Shown: positions 6,266 through 13,449 of the stretch, one piece after another
How the letters are laid out: the number at the start of each line of letters is the position of its first letter
Numbering within the stretch: the stretch's first letter is position 1
From: JBKHBQ01 sp046542305
GTDB lineage: Bacteria; Bacteroidota; Bacteroidia; Bacteroidales; 4484-276
Direction of reading: 5' to 3'
DNA length: 13,449 nucleotides
NCBI GenBank assembly: GCA_046542305.1
Contig: JBKHBQ010000091.1
Location: 1 to 13,449, forward strand
Program-made: the position numbers and the translations under genes
The notes under the pieces: model-generated
What the model was told of the DNA's origin: nothing
Databases searched by the model: none
What the model saw: the letters and a program-made list of their open reading frames with translations, nothing else

Positions 6266-7711
6266 ATGGATAGTTTTGACAAGTCCTTGAAAATGTGGAT
6301 CGACGATGAAAAGGCGGCCATCGAGTTTATAAATGTGATAGGCAAGCTCTGGTTCGAGAAGTCGATCGAATTAATCCTCCTTCGCAGTCAATTAATTGAT
6401 CGTGGAGCGGGAAAAATCCTGAACAAGCATATCCGTGCCGAAACCATTCTGAAAAAGCCTGTGAGTGTCCAGGATTCGCTGCTGCTGGCCAAGGCCATTC
6501 TGGCGGAGGATATTGCCCCTGCACGCATCGACATCGGAAGGCTGAATTCGGAATGGTCGGAAGAAAAGCACAAATACAGCGATGCCAGGGATTTTGTGCT
6601 GGATAAGCTGAAGGAATTTGTAGGTGCCCCGCCACGCAGCAGCCGCAAACAGGATGTTGTGCTTTACGGTTTCGGCCGCATTGGCAGGTTGCTGGCCCGC
6701 GAACTGATTCAAATTGCAGGAAATGGTTCGAAGCTAAGGCTCAGGGCAATCGTTACGCGCAGCAATAAACCGGAAGATCTTCGCAAAAGGATTTCCCTGT
6801 TTCGCAAGGACTCGGTGCATGGCACTTTCAACGGTGTAGCCAACGAGGATATCGAAAACAGTTGTTTTGTTATCAATGGGCACATTATTCACATGATTGC
6901 AGCTAACACTCCGGAGGAGGTGGATTATACCCAGTATGGCATCGAAGACGCGTTGCTAATCGACAATACCGGAGTGTGGCGCGACCGCGAAGGTCTCGGC
7001 AGGCATTTAAAAGCCAATGGGATCAGCAAGGTATTGCTGACAGCTCCCGGCAAGGGCGACATCCCGAACATTGTGTATGGCGTTAATCAGGGGACCCTGA
7101 ATCTGGAGCAGGAAACCATCTATTCGGCGGCTTCCTGCACTACCAACGCCATTGTTCCAGGCCTGCAGGTGATCGAGAACAGTTTTGGAATTATCAAGGG
7201 ACATATCGAAACCATACATGCCTACACCAACGACCAGAACCTGCTCGATAATTATCATAAGAAATCACGCCGCGGACGCTCTGCTCCGCTCAACATGGTG
7301 ATCACCGAAACCGGCGCCGGATCGGCAGCCGCAAAAGCTATTCCGAGCCTGAAGGGTAAGCTTACCAGCAATGCCGTACGTGTTCCGACCCCGGATGTGT
7401 CGCTGGCCATTCTTACCATTGAAGTGGATAAGCAAACTTCCGTGCAGGAGGTGAACGACACCTTCCTGCAGGCTTCGCTGAAAGGTTCCCTCATCGAGCA
7501 GATCCGATACAGCAATTCCACGGAATTTGTTTCTTCCGACGGCATCGGCGATTCGTGTGCCTGCATTTATGATATGCCTGCCACCAAAGTGTCGGATGAC
7601 GGGAGAACCCTCATTGTTTACCTGTGGTACGACAATGAGTTCGGCTATGTATCTCAGTGCATCAGACTTGCCAAACACATTGGCCGTGTGAAAAGTTACA
7701 GGTATTATTAG
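6266..7711 (+). CDS. gap: Glyceraldehyde-3-phosphate dehydrogenase, long form with N-terminal extension
   Basis: GAPDH interconverts glyceraldehyde 3-phosphate and 1,3-bisphosphoglycerate in glycolysis and gluconeogenesis. The protein has 481 residues, against about 335 in the classic enzyme. The extra part is an N-terminal region (1-127) predicted to be mostly helical, with no motif I recognise. The Rossmann fold then starts with VVLYGFGRIGR (to 141). The catalytic signature is SCTTN with C291, and the base is H318 in IHAYTNDQ. RRGRSAPLN, KLTSNAVRVPTPDVSL and WYDNEFGY complete the family pattern. After the second strand the usual Asp of NAD enzymes is missing; the sequence is AIVTRSNK (161-168), whose Arg-Ser suggests binding of the NADP 2'-phosphate (inference). 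Similar long GAPDHs are known in Bacteroidota and some Proteobacteria, so the extension is a family trait. The gene has its own promoter and terminator and stands as a single unit. Direction in vivo cannot be told from sequence. Confidence 0.9.
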   Translation: MDSFDKSLKMWIDDEKAAIEFINVIGKLWFEKSIELILLRSQLIDRGAGKILNKHIRAETILKKPVSVQDSLLLAKAILAEDIAPARIDIGRLNSEWSEEKHKYSDARDFVLDKLKEFVGAPPRSSRKQDVVLYGFGRIGRLLARELIQIAGNGSKLRLRAIVTRSNKPEDLRKRISLFRKDSVHGTFNGVANEDIENSCFVINGHIIHMIAANTPEEVDYTQYGIEDALLIDNTGVWRDREGLGRHLKANGISKVLLTAPGKGDIPNIVYGVNQGTLNLEQETIYSAASCTTNAIVPGLQVIENSFGIIKGHIETIHAYTNDQNLLDNYHKKSRRGRSAPLNMVITETGAGSAAAKAIPSLKGKLTSNAVRVPTPDVSLAILTIEVDKQTSVQEVNDTFLQASLKGSLIEQIRYSNSTEFVSSDGIGDSCACIYDMPATKVSDDGRTLIVYLWYDNEFGYVSQCIRLAKHIGRVKSYRYY

Positions 7712-7733
7712 GATAGCTGCATAATACAGGCTG

Positions 7734-7766
7734 AAAAGGGACGTTCGGGTAGTTCGTCCCTTTTTT
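7734..7766 (+). terminator. Intrinsic terminator after the GAPDH gene
   Basis: AAAAGGGACG (7734-7743) and CGTCCCTTTT (7755-7764) form a perfect 10-bp stem with an 11-nt loop. The 3' arm runs into six Ts (7761-7766) followed by GTTT. It sits 23 nt after the GAPDH stop codon and separates this gene from pyrG. Confidence 0.9.
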
Positions 7767-7814
7767 GTTTAAAAAAAATAAAAAATCATCCAAGCGGTTC
7801 AGCTTCAAAAGTAT

Positions 7815-7822
7815 TTAATTTG
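7815..7822 (+). promoter_or_regulatory. Weak -7-like box upstream of pyrG
   Basis: TTAATTTG followed by C matches TAnnTTTG except at the second base and lies 24 nt before the pyrG ATG. No good -33 TTG is spaced correctly. A promoter is expected here because an intrinsic terminator lies just upstream, but the exact site is uncertain. Confidence 0.35.
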
Positions 7823-7846
7823 CAAAAAAATTAAGGTCAACGCGTC

Positions 7847-9514
7847 ATGTCCAAAACAAAATATATCTTCGTTACCGGAGGCGTTACTTCAAGCCTCGGC
7901 AAAGGAATTATTTCGGCTTCACTGGCCAAGCTGCTTCAGGCCCGTGGTTATTCGGTTACCATTCAAAAGCTCGATCCGTACATCAACATCGACCCGGGTA
8001 CACTCAACCCTTATGAGCACGGTGAATGCTTTGTAACTGAAGACGGCGCCGAAACCGACCTGGACCTTGGCCACTACGAGCGCTTTTCGAATGTTCCCAC
8101 CTCACAGGAAAACAATGTAACCACCGGGAGAATCTACCAGTCGGTGATCAACAAGGAGCGGCGCGGCGACTATCTGGGAAATACCGTACAAGTGATCCCG
8201 CATATTACCGATGAAATCAAATACCGGGTAAAACTGCTTGGCAACAAGGGGAACCAGGATTTCGTGATCACTGAGATCGGCGGTACGGTGGGCGATATTG
8301 AGTCGCTGCCTTATGTGGAAGCTGTGCGTCAGATGCGGTGGGAGATGGGAAGCAACTGCATTGTGATCCACCTTACCCTGGTGCCCTATCTTTCGGCGGC
8401 TCAGGAACTCAAAACCAAGCCTACTCAACATTCCGTAAAAACTATGCTCGAGCAGGGAGTGCAGCCCGACATCATCGTATGCCGCACCGAAAAACCGCTC
8501 AACGAATCACTGAAGAACAAGATCGCTTTGTTTTGTAATGTGGATGAAACCGCCGTCATCGAATCCATCGATGCCGAAACCATTTATGATGTGCCATTGC
8601 TGATGCACAAGGAAAAACTCGATTTCGAGGTGTTGCGCAAACTCAAGCTCCCCACCGATAAAGAACCGGATCTTCAGAAATGGGAGGAATTTCTTCACAG
8701 GTTTAAAAATCCGGCATCAGAGATCACCATTGGTTTGGTGGGCAAATATGTTGAACTGAAGGATGCGTACAAATCCATCAGCGAAGCCTTTATTCATGCG
8801 GGCACGGTGAACGACTGCAAGGTGAACGTGAAAATGATCCACTCGGAAGCCATCGAAGAGAACGGTTTTCTCAATACCCTGGCCGACCTGGATGGCATAC
8901 TGGTGGCACCCGGCTTCGGGTCAAGGGGAATCGAAGGGAAAATCTCAGCCATTCAGGTGGCCCGCGAGGAGAAAATCCCCTTCCTTGGAATTTGCCTTGG
9001 CATGCAATGCGCCGTGATTGAATTTGCGCGCAACGTACTGGGTTTCGAAAAGGCCAATTCCACAGAATTCAACAGCAAAACCTCCTATCCGGTGATAGAT
9101 ATGATGGAAGACCAGAAAAAGATTTCCGGCCTTGGCGGCACCATGCGGCTCGGCAAATTTGAATGCAGCATAAAGCCTGATACATTGGCATGCAAGGTGT
9201 ACAATGAGCAATCGATTTCAGAACGTCACCGCCACCGGTACGAGTTTAATAATAAATTCCTGACTGAATTTTCCGATGCAGGTATGATCCAGTCGGGGAT
9301 CAATAAGCAGGGCGATCTGGTGGAAATCATCGAGCTTAAAGATCACCCCTGGTTTGTAGGGGTGCAGTTCCATCCCGAGTACAAGAGTACGGTGGCCAAT
9401 CCCCATCCGCTGTTCGTAAAATTCGTAGAAGCTGCAAAAATCCATGCCGGCGAATCAAAAAGCAGCAAAACAGTTAAATCAGCAAAGAAAAACCAGGGAG
9501 AAGTGCAGGTGTGA
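7847..9514 (+). CDS. pyrG: CTP synthase (glutamine-hydrolysing)
   Basis: CTP synthase makes CTP from UTP, ATP and glutamine, the last step of pyrimidine nucleotide synthesis, in the cytoplasm. The 555-residue length is standard. The N-terminal amidoligase domain (about 1-270) opens with FVTGGVTSSLGKG (P-loop, about 8-20), then KLDPYINIDPGT, EHGECFVTEDGAETDLDLGHYERF (UTP/Mg site) and GGTVGDIES (E152 region). The class I glutamine amidotransferase domain (about 295-540) has the nucleophile C383 in GICLGMQ and the H509/E511 pair in FHPEYKS. All key residues are present, so it should be active. The C-terminus is a Lys/Ser-rich tail after IHAGE that is probably disordered. ATG 7847 directly precedes the conserved N-terminus. 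yidC follows after 86 nt but has its own -7 motif. Confidence 0.98.
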   Translation: MSKTKYIFVTGGVTSSLGKGIISASLAKLLQARGYSVTIQKLDPYINIDPGTLNPYEHGECFVTEDGAETDLDLGHYERFSNVPTSQENNVTTGRIYQSVINKERRGDYLGNTVQVIPHITDEIKYRVKLLGNKGNQDFVITEIGGTVGDIESLPYVEAVRQMRWEMGSNCIVIHLTLVPYLSAAQELKTKPTQHSVKTMLEQGVQPDIIVCRTEKPLNESLKNKIALFCNVDETAVIESIDAETIYDVPLLMHKEKLDFEVLRKLKLPTDKEPDLQKWEEFLHRFKNPASEITIGLVGKYVELKDAYKSISEAFIHAGTVNDCKVNVKMIHSEAIEENGFLNTLADLDGILVAPGFGSRGIEGKISAIQVAREEKIPFLGICLGMQCAVIEFARNVLGFEKANSTEFNSKTSYPVIDMMEDQKKISGLGGTMRLGKFECSIKPDTLACKVYNEQSISERHRHRYEFNNKFLTEFSDAGMIQSGINKQGDLVEIIELKDHPWFVGVQFHPEYKSTVANPHPLFVKFVEAAKIHAGESKSSKTVKSAKKNQGEVQV

Positions 9515-9555
9515 TGCGGCTTCTGCATTTTCGGCCCGGAAGTAATATTTTTAAG

Positions 9556-9563
9556 TATCTTTG
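9556..9563 (+). promoter_or_regulatory. Putative yidC promoter -7 box (TATCTTTG)
   Basis: TATCTTTG is an exact TAnnTTTG match, followed by CGCCC as at the guaA box. It lies 37 nt before the yidC ATG and predicts a leader of about 30 nt. The -33 region shows only a TTCG-like sequence, so this element is -7-dominated. pyrG readthrough could also supply yidC mRNA. Confidence 0.52.
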
Positions 9564-9600
9564 CGCCCTCATTTTAAAAATCTCAACAATCTCATACTGA

Positions 9601-11562
9601 ATGGACAGAAATACGGTGTTTGGATTATTGCTGATCTTTGCCATTTTTATCGGTTTTACCGTCTATAATCAGCCCTCCAAGGAAGAGCTGGAGCGCCAGC
9701 AACAACTACGTGATTCGCTTGAATTGGTTCAGAGGCGCAAGGATTCCATACAGCGGCTCAGGGAGCAGGCTATACAGGAGCAGGCTGACGAAGCACCGGC
9801 ACAGCAAGCCGCTGAAGAGCTTCCCCGTGAACACGACAGAACGAAAGCCGATCTTGACAGTAAACTGGGTCTGTTTTCAAATTCGGGTACCGGTTCCGAC
9901 GACACTTTCATCCTGGAGAATGAAGTTTTCAAGCTTTGGATTTCAAAAAAGGGAGGAAAGATTTACAATGCACAGCTGAAAGATTATCAGACTTACGATT
10001 CGCTTCCGCTGGAACTTTACAATAATGACGATACCAAATTCGGTTACTCCTTCTTTTCGCAAAACCGGATCATCAATACCAACGACCTTTATTTCCAGCC
10101 GTACTGGACTTCAGGGAAATGGCAGGATAAAGATTCCATGTACGTTTCGGGTACGGATTCGCTCAGGTTTGCCATGCGGCTGTATACCAACGGCGCCGAT
10201 GCGGGCTTCAACGCGGGGCAGTACATCGAGTACGTGTATACCCTGTACGGGAATAAGTACATGATGGACTACGATCTGAACCTGGTAGGAATGAATCAGG
10301 TGGTGGATGCAGGTACCAATTACCTCGACCTGGCCTGGGAAGCAGATATGCGGCGTCAGGAACGCAGCCTGGATAACGAAAGAAACGAGACCACCATTTA
10401 TTATAAATATCATGAGGATGAGGTGGATTACCTCTCTGAAAGCAAAGATGATGAAGAATCGCTGGTAACCGCCGTGCGCTGGCTGTCGTTCAAAACCAGG
10501 TTTTTCGTGTCGACCATTATTGCCGACCAGGCCTTCAGCAATGCGGATATTGCCGTGTCGACCAATCAGGAGATCACCCATGAGCATTACCTGAAAACCA
10601 TGAAAGCACTTATCGGGGTGCCTTTCGAAAATTCTCCCAGGGAAACCTTCGGCATGAAGTTTTACTTCGGCCCCAACAAATACAGCACCCTCAACAAATT
10701 CGACATGGATCTTGAAAAGCAGATTCCGCTAGGCTGGAGTTTCTTTTTGATGGCATGGATCAACATTTATGCAGTGATCCCTGTGTTCGACTGGCTGGGC
10801 GGTTACGGATGGAATTACGGCATTGTCATTCTCATCCTGACCATTATGCTCAAGATCGTGCTCTTCCCCATTGCTTACAAAACCTATAAATCATCGGCCA
10901 AAATGCGGGTGCTGAAACCCGAGGTCGACGAATTGAGCAAAAAATATCCAAAGCCCGAGGACGCCATGAAAAAGCAACAGGCGACCATGAATCTCTATAA
11001 AAAGGCGGGTGTGAACCCTATGGCGGGATGCGTGCCCATGCTGCTGCAGTTTCCGATCCTCATCGCCCTGTTCAGGTTTTTCCCGTCGTCGATAGAATTG
11101 CGGCAGGAATCCTTCCTCTGGGCGCACGACCTTTCGAGCTACGATTCGATCCTGAACCTGCCGTTCACCATTCCCTTCTATGGCGATCACGTGAGTTTGT
11201 TCACGTTGTTGATGACCATTTCAACCATCTTCTACACCAAGATCAACAACGACATGATGGGTTCTACCAGCACGCAGATGCCGGGGATGAAGACCATGAT
11301 GTACATCATGCCCGTTATGTTCCTTGGAATTTTCAACAATTTTGCTTCCGGCCTCAGTTATTATTACCTGCTGGCCAACCTCATCACCTTTGCACAGATG
11401 TTTATCATCCGCCGCACCATCGATGAGAAAAAAATCCTGAAGCAAATCCAGTTGAACAAAAAGAAGCCTGTGAAAAAGTCGAAATTCCAGCAACGACTGG
11501 AAGATATGGCCAAGCAGCGCGGATATGATCCCAAGACCGGAAAACCGAGAGGAAAGCGCTGA
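9601..11562 (+). CDS. yidC: Membrane protein insertase YidC
   Basis: YidC (Oxa1/Alb3 family) inserts and folds inner-membrane proteins, alone or with SecYEG. The 653-residue protein has the Gram-negative layout. A first membrane segment (about 5-22) is followed by a charged Gln/Glu/Arg-rich stretch and a large periplasmic beta-domain (about 95-350). The conserved insertase core comes after IPLGWSF at 375. Core landmarks are the segment at about 405-425, the cytoplasmic helical loop SSAKMRVLKPEVDELSKKYP, the PMAGCVPMLLQFPILIALF segment (about 473-495), the segment near 530-547, and the final region around 566-605. The strongly basic tail (KKKPVKKSK to PRGKR) fits ribosome contact. The conserved groove Arg of the E. 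coli and Bacillus proteins appears as K418 (TIMLKIVLFP); I believe Lys is usual in Bacteroidota. Its place between pyrG and guaA has no evident functional meaning. Confidence 0.98.
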   Translation: MDRNTVFGLLLIFAIFIGFTVYNQPSKEELERQQQLRDSLELVQRRKDSIQRLREQAIQEQADEAPAQQAAEELPREHDRTKADLDSKLGLFSNSGTGSDDTFILENEVFKLWISKKGGKIYNAQLKDYQTYDSLPLELYNNDDTKFGYSFFSQNRIINTNDLYFQPYWTSGKWQDKDSMYVSGTDSLRFAMRLYTNGADAGFNAGQYIEYVYTLYGNKYMMDYDLNLVGMNQVVDAGTNYLDLAWEADMRRQERSLDNERNETTIYYKYHEDEVDYLSESKDDEESLVTAVRWLSFKTRFFVSTIIADQAFSNADIAVSTNQEITHEHYLKTMKALIGVPFENSPRETFGMKFYFGPNKYSTLNKFDMDLEKQIPLGWSFFLMAWINIYAVIPVFDWLGGYGWNYGIVILILTIMLKIVLFPIAYKTYKSSAKMRVLKPEVDELSKKYPKPEDAMKKQQATMNLYKKAGVNPMAGCVPMLLQFPILIALFRFFPSSIELRQESFLWAHDLSSYDSILNLPFTIPFYGDHVSLFTLLMTISTIFYTKINNDMMGSTSTQMPGMKTMMYIMPVMFLGIFNNFASGLSYYYLLANLITFAQMFIIRRTIDEKKILKQIQLNKKKPVKKSKFQQRLEDMAKQRGYDPKTGKPRGKR

Positions 11563-11663
11563 TTAATTTCACCAAAAGCTTAATTGATCTTTTCCTGCCT
11601 CGGCGAAATGATTGCTGACCGGTATTGAATTTGGGGTATGGCTTTAAGGTTGCCCAGTAGGTA

Positions 11664-11738
11664 AAATGCTTTTCCTGATATCGATCCACCAGCATTTAAC
11701 TCCCTGAACGCTTTCCTGGTCATGATAATTACATCATG
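11664..11738. repeat. Two inverted repeats in the 244-nt yidC-guaA gap
   Basis: Arms AAATGCT (11664-11670) and AGCATTT (11691-11697) flank a 20-nt loop. A second dyad has CATGAT (11721-11726) and ATCATG (11733-11738) around AATTAC. Neither is followed by a T-run on the + strand. The rest of the gap (11563-11806) shows no open reading frame, no clear yidC terminator and no RNA gene that I recognise. The dyads lie about 55-130 nt upstream of the guaA promoter and could be operators or chance. Confidence 0.3.
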
Positions 11739-11793
11739 CAAAAACAAATTACAAATATTTCAACAATTGCCTGATTGCTTAGGGGCTTATTCG

Positions 11794-11801
11794 TAATTTT
11801 G
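11794..11801 (+). promoter_or_regulatory. guaA promoter -7 box (TAATTTTG)
   Basis: TAATTTTG is an exact TAnnTTTG match followed by CGCCC, the same pentamer as at the yidC box. Only five bases separate it from the guaA ATG, so transcription should start at or within a few bases of the start codon. Upstream TTGs at 11767-11769 and 11775-11777 give spacings of 24 and 16 nt, outside the usual 19-21. Confidence 0.55.
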
Positions 11802-11806
11802 CGCCC

Positions 11807-13336
11807 ATGCAAGAAATGATTTTGATCCTCGATTTCGGTTCGCAATACACACAATTGATAGCCAGGCGTGTACGCGAGCTAAATGTGTACTGCGAAATTC
11901 ATCCGTTTAATATAATCCCGGCCCTCGATCACGTTAAGGGAGTGATTCTTTCGGGCAGCCCGCACTCGGTGCGCGATGCCAATGCACCCGATCCTGACCT
12001 GCAAGAAATCCTGAGAAAGGACATTCCTGTCCTTGGAGTGTGTTATGGTGCCCAATATCTGGCCAAAGCCAACGGTGGCGAGGTGGAAGCTTCGCGAATC
12101 AGGGAGTACGGCCGTGCCAACCTGATGAAAATCGATCAGTTAAGCAACCTGCTCGAAGGCATGAGCATCGGCTGTCAGGTGTGGATGTCGCATGGCGATA
12201 CCATATTGAGGTTGCCCGAAAACTATCGTGTCATCGCCAGCACCTCGGATGTGGAGGTGGCCGGATATCAGGTTGGCGATAGCCCGGTATACGGCATTCA
12301 GTTCCACCCGGAGGTGTACCATTCAACCGAAGGCATGGTGCTGCTTAAGAATTTTGTGGTAAAGATATGCGGATGTTCGCAAAACTGGACCCCCGCTTCT
12401 TTTGTGGAAACCACCGTGGACTGGCTGAAGGAAAAACTCGGAAATGATGATGTGGTACTCGGGCTGTCGGGCGGCGTGGATTCGTCGGTGGCGGCGCTGT
12501 TGCTGCATCGTGCCATTGGCAAACAATTGCATTGCATTTTTGTGGATAACGGACTGCTGCGCAAAAATGAATTCGAAACCGTACTTGAAGCCTATCAGGA
12601 TATGGGTCTCAACGTAACCGGTGTTTCGGCAGCCGACCGCTTTTACGAAGCCCTGAAGGGCAAGATCGATCCGGAAGACAAACGCAAAGCCATTGGCAAA
12701 ACTTTCATCGAGGTATTCGATGGTGAGGCCCATCGCATTTCTGGTGTGAAATGGCTGGCCCAGGGCACGATTTATCCCGATGTCATCGAGTCGGTATCGG
12801 TAAAGGGTCCCTCGGCAACCATAAAATCTCACCACAATGTGGGCGGATTGCCGGATGTAATGAAACTGAAAGTGGTGGAGCCGCTCAACAGCCTGTTCAA
12901 GGATGAGGTACGTCGCGTTGGCCGCGAGCTTGGGCTTAAGGAGGCCATCCTCAACCGCCATCCTTTCCCCGGCCCCGGACTGGGCATCAGGATACTCGGA
13001 GAGGTAAACCCCGAACGTATTCGTATTCTGCAGGAAGTGGATCATATTTTTATCGAAGGATTGAAATCCGGCAAACTTTACAATGAGGTCTGGCAGGCAC
13101 TTACGGTGCTGCTTCCCGTGCAAAGCGTCGGGGTGATGGGCGACGAGCGTACTTACGAAAATGTTGTGGCCCTGCGTGCCGTGGGTTCTACCGACGGCAT
13201 GACCGCCGATTGGTCGCGCCTGCCATACGAGTTCCTGGCGAAGGTATCCAACGATATCATCAATAAGGTAAAAGGTGTAAACCGCGTGGTGTACGACATC
13301 AGCTCGAAACCCCCGGCAACCATCGAATGGGAATAG
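11807..13336 (+). CDS. guaA: GMP synthase (glutamine-hydrolysing)
   Basis: GMP synthase converts XMP to GMP using ATP and glutamine, the final step of guanine nucleotide synthesis. The 509-residue protein has three regions. The class I glutamine amidotransferase (about 1-190) has C79 in GVCYGAQ and H167/E169 in FHPEVYHS. The ATP pyrophosphatase domain has the PP-loop SGGVDSS at 221-227. The C-terminal dimerisation/XMP-binding domain includes HPFPGPGLGIRILGE and ends KPPATIEWE, the standard family terminus. All catalytic residues are intact. The start at 11807 (MQEMILILDFGSQYTQ) matches the usual Bacteroidota N-terminus, which begins MQE; ATG 11816 is a possible but less likely alternative. 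The -7 box five bases upstream implies a leaderless transcript. The gene ends with TAG 113 nt before the window end. Confidence 0.98.
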   Translation: MQEMILILDFGSQYTQLIARRVRELNVYCEIHPFNIIPALDHVKGVILSGSPHSVRDANAPDPDLQEILRKDIPVLGVCYGAQYLAKANGGEVEASRIREYGRANLMKIDQLSNLLEGMSIGCQVWMSHGDTILRLPENYRVIASTSDVEVAGYQVGDSPVYGIQFHPEVYHSTEGMVLLKNFVVKICGCSQNWTPASFVETTVDWLKEKLGNDDVVLGLSGGVDSSVAALLLHRAIGKQLHCIFVDNGLLRKNEFETVLEAYQDMGLNVTGVSAADRFYEALKGKIDPEDKRKAIGKTFIEVFDGEAHRISGVKWLAQGTIYPDVIESVSVKGPSATIKSHHNVGGLPDVMKLKVVEPLNSLFKDEVRRVGRELGLKEAILNRHPFPGPGLGIRILGEVNPERIRILQEVDHIFIEGLKSGKLYNEVWQALTVLLPVQSVGVMGDERTYENVVALRAVGSTDGMTADWSRLPYEFLAKVSNDIINKVKGVNRVVYDISSKPPATIEWE

Positions 13337-13449
13337 CAAATCTGCCTGCCGGCGAAATAAAGGCGGCGGAAAAGAGTTTTCTTTAGGAATATGGCGGAAA
13401 TAGCATAATTTTACCGCATCTCAAAAATTAGCGCACCAATCAAAACGAG
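13337..13449. other. Non-coding end of window after guaA
   Basis: No gene start is visible here. A short GAAAA/TTTTC hairpin (13369-13381) with TTT behind it could be a weak guaA terminator. A bulged GCGG/CCGC stem (13394-13417) follows. TAATTTTA (13406-13413) is one base off the -7 consensus and might serve a gene beyond the window. None of these is strong. Confidence 0.25.

Noticed and set aside
7265..7678. 137-codon - strand frame inside the GAPDH gene
   Set aside because: It is antisense to the conserved catalytic domain, and its composition is that of a shadow frame.
10111..10587. 158-codon - strand frame inside yidC
   Set aside because: It is fully antisense to the YidC periplasmic domain, with no promoter or recognisable motif.
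11405..11695. 96-codon - strand frame reaching into the yidC-guaA gap
   Set aside because: Over half of it is antisense to the yidC 3' end. There is no supporting start signal or recognisable protein pattern.
12323..13339. 338-codon open frame on the - strand opposite guaA
   Set aside because: It lies entirely antisense to an intact, fully conserved guaA. Its translation resembles no family I know and is rich in His/Tyr/Phe as expected of an antisense shadow.
13369..13417. Hairpins after guaA as a firm terminator
   Set aside because: One is a 5-bp stem with only a TTT tail and the other is a bulged stem without a T-run. They are mentioned only as low-confidence content of the window end.
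1..13449. Mobile elements, CRISPR arrays, tRNA/rRNA genes, toxin-antitoxin or defence systems
   Set aside because: No transposase, integrase, regularly spaced repeats, cloverleaf-like sequence or defence-type domain was seen. All long frames are accounted for by housekeeping genes.

Overview
The window is an ordinary housekeeping stretch of a chromosome from a member of the Bacteroidota, probably close to Bacteroidales. Three lines of evidence support this. The protein types are typical of the phylum: a long signal peptidase I, a YidC with a large periplasmic domain, an extended GAPDH and a DUF4412-type secreted protein. Most intergenic gaps carry the Bacteroidota -7 promoter motif TAnnTTTG. 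Start codons are preceded by A/T-rich leaders without clear Shine-Dalgarno sequences. I see no mobile element, CRISPR array, tRNA or rRNA, and nothing that looks recently transferred.

Left part (1-5091, all +): the 3' part of lepB (signal peptidase I), a secreted DUF4412/GLPGLI-like protein, a strong hairpin terminator, then ftsK (DNA translocase) followed 10 nt later by lolA (periplasmic lipoprotein carrier). Apart from the chromosome-segregation motor FtsK, these genes concern protein export and the cell envelope.

Middle part (5092-7846): an integral-membrane methyltransferase of the ICMT/PEMT-like superfamily lies on the - strand, convergent with lolA. A 276-nt divergent promoter region separates it from a 481-residue glyceraldehyde-3-phosphate dehydrogenase with an N-terminal extension of about 127 residues. 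That GAPDH ends at a clear intrinsic terminator.

Right part (7847-13336, all +): pyrG (CTP synthase), yidC (membrane insertase) and guaA (GMP synthase). yidC and guaA each have their own TAnnTTTG motif, so they need not form one operon. guaA appears to be transcribed as a leaderless or nearly leaderless mRNA. PyrG and GuaA are both glutamine amidotransferases that complete pyrimidine and purine nucleotide synthesis.

I found no convincing undescribed multi-gene system. The points most worth a second look are the GAPDH (predicted NADP preference and an N-terminal domain of unknown role), the C-terminal extension of the membrane methyltransferase, the 45-nt hairpin abutting the ftsK promoter, and the leaderless guaA start. 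Intergenic gaps are all under 300 nt.
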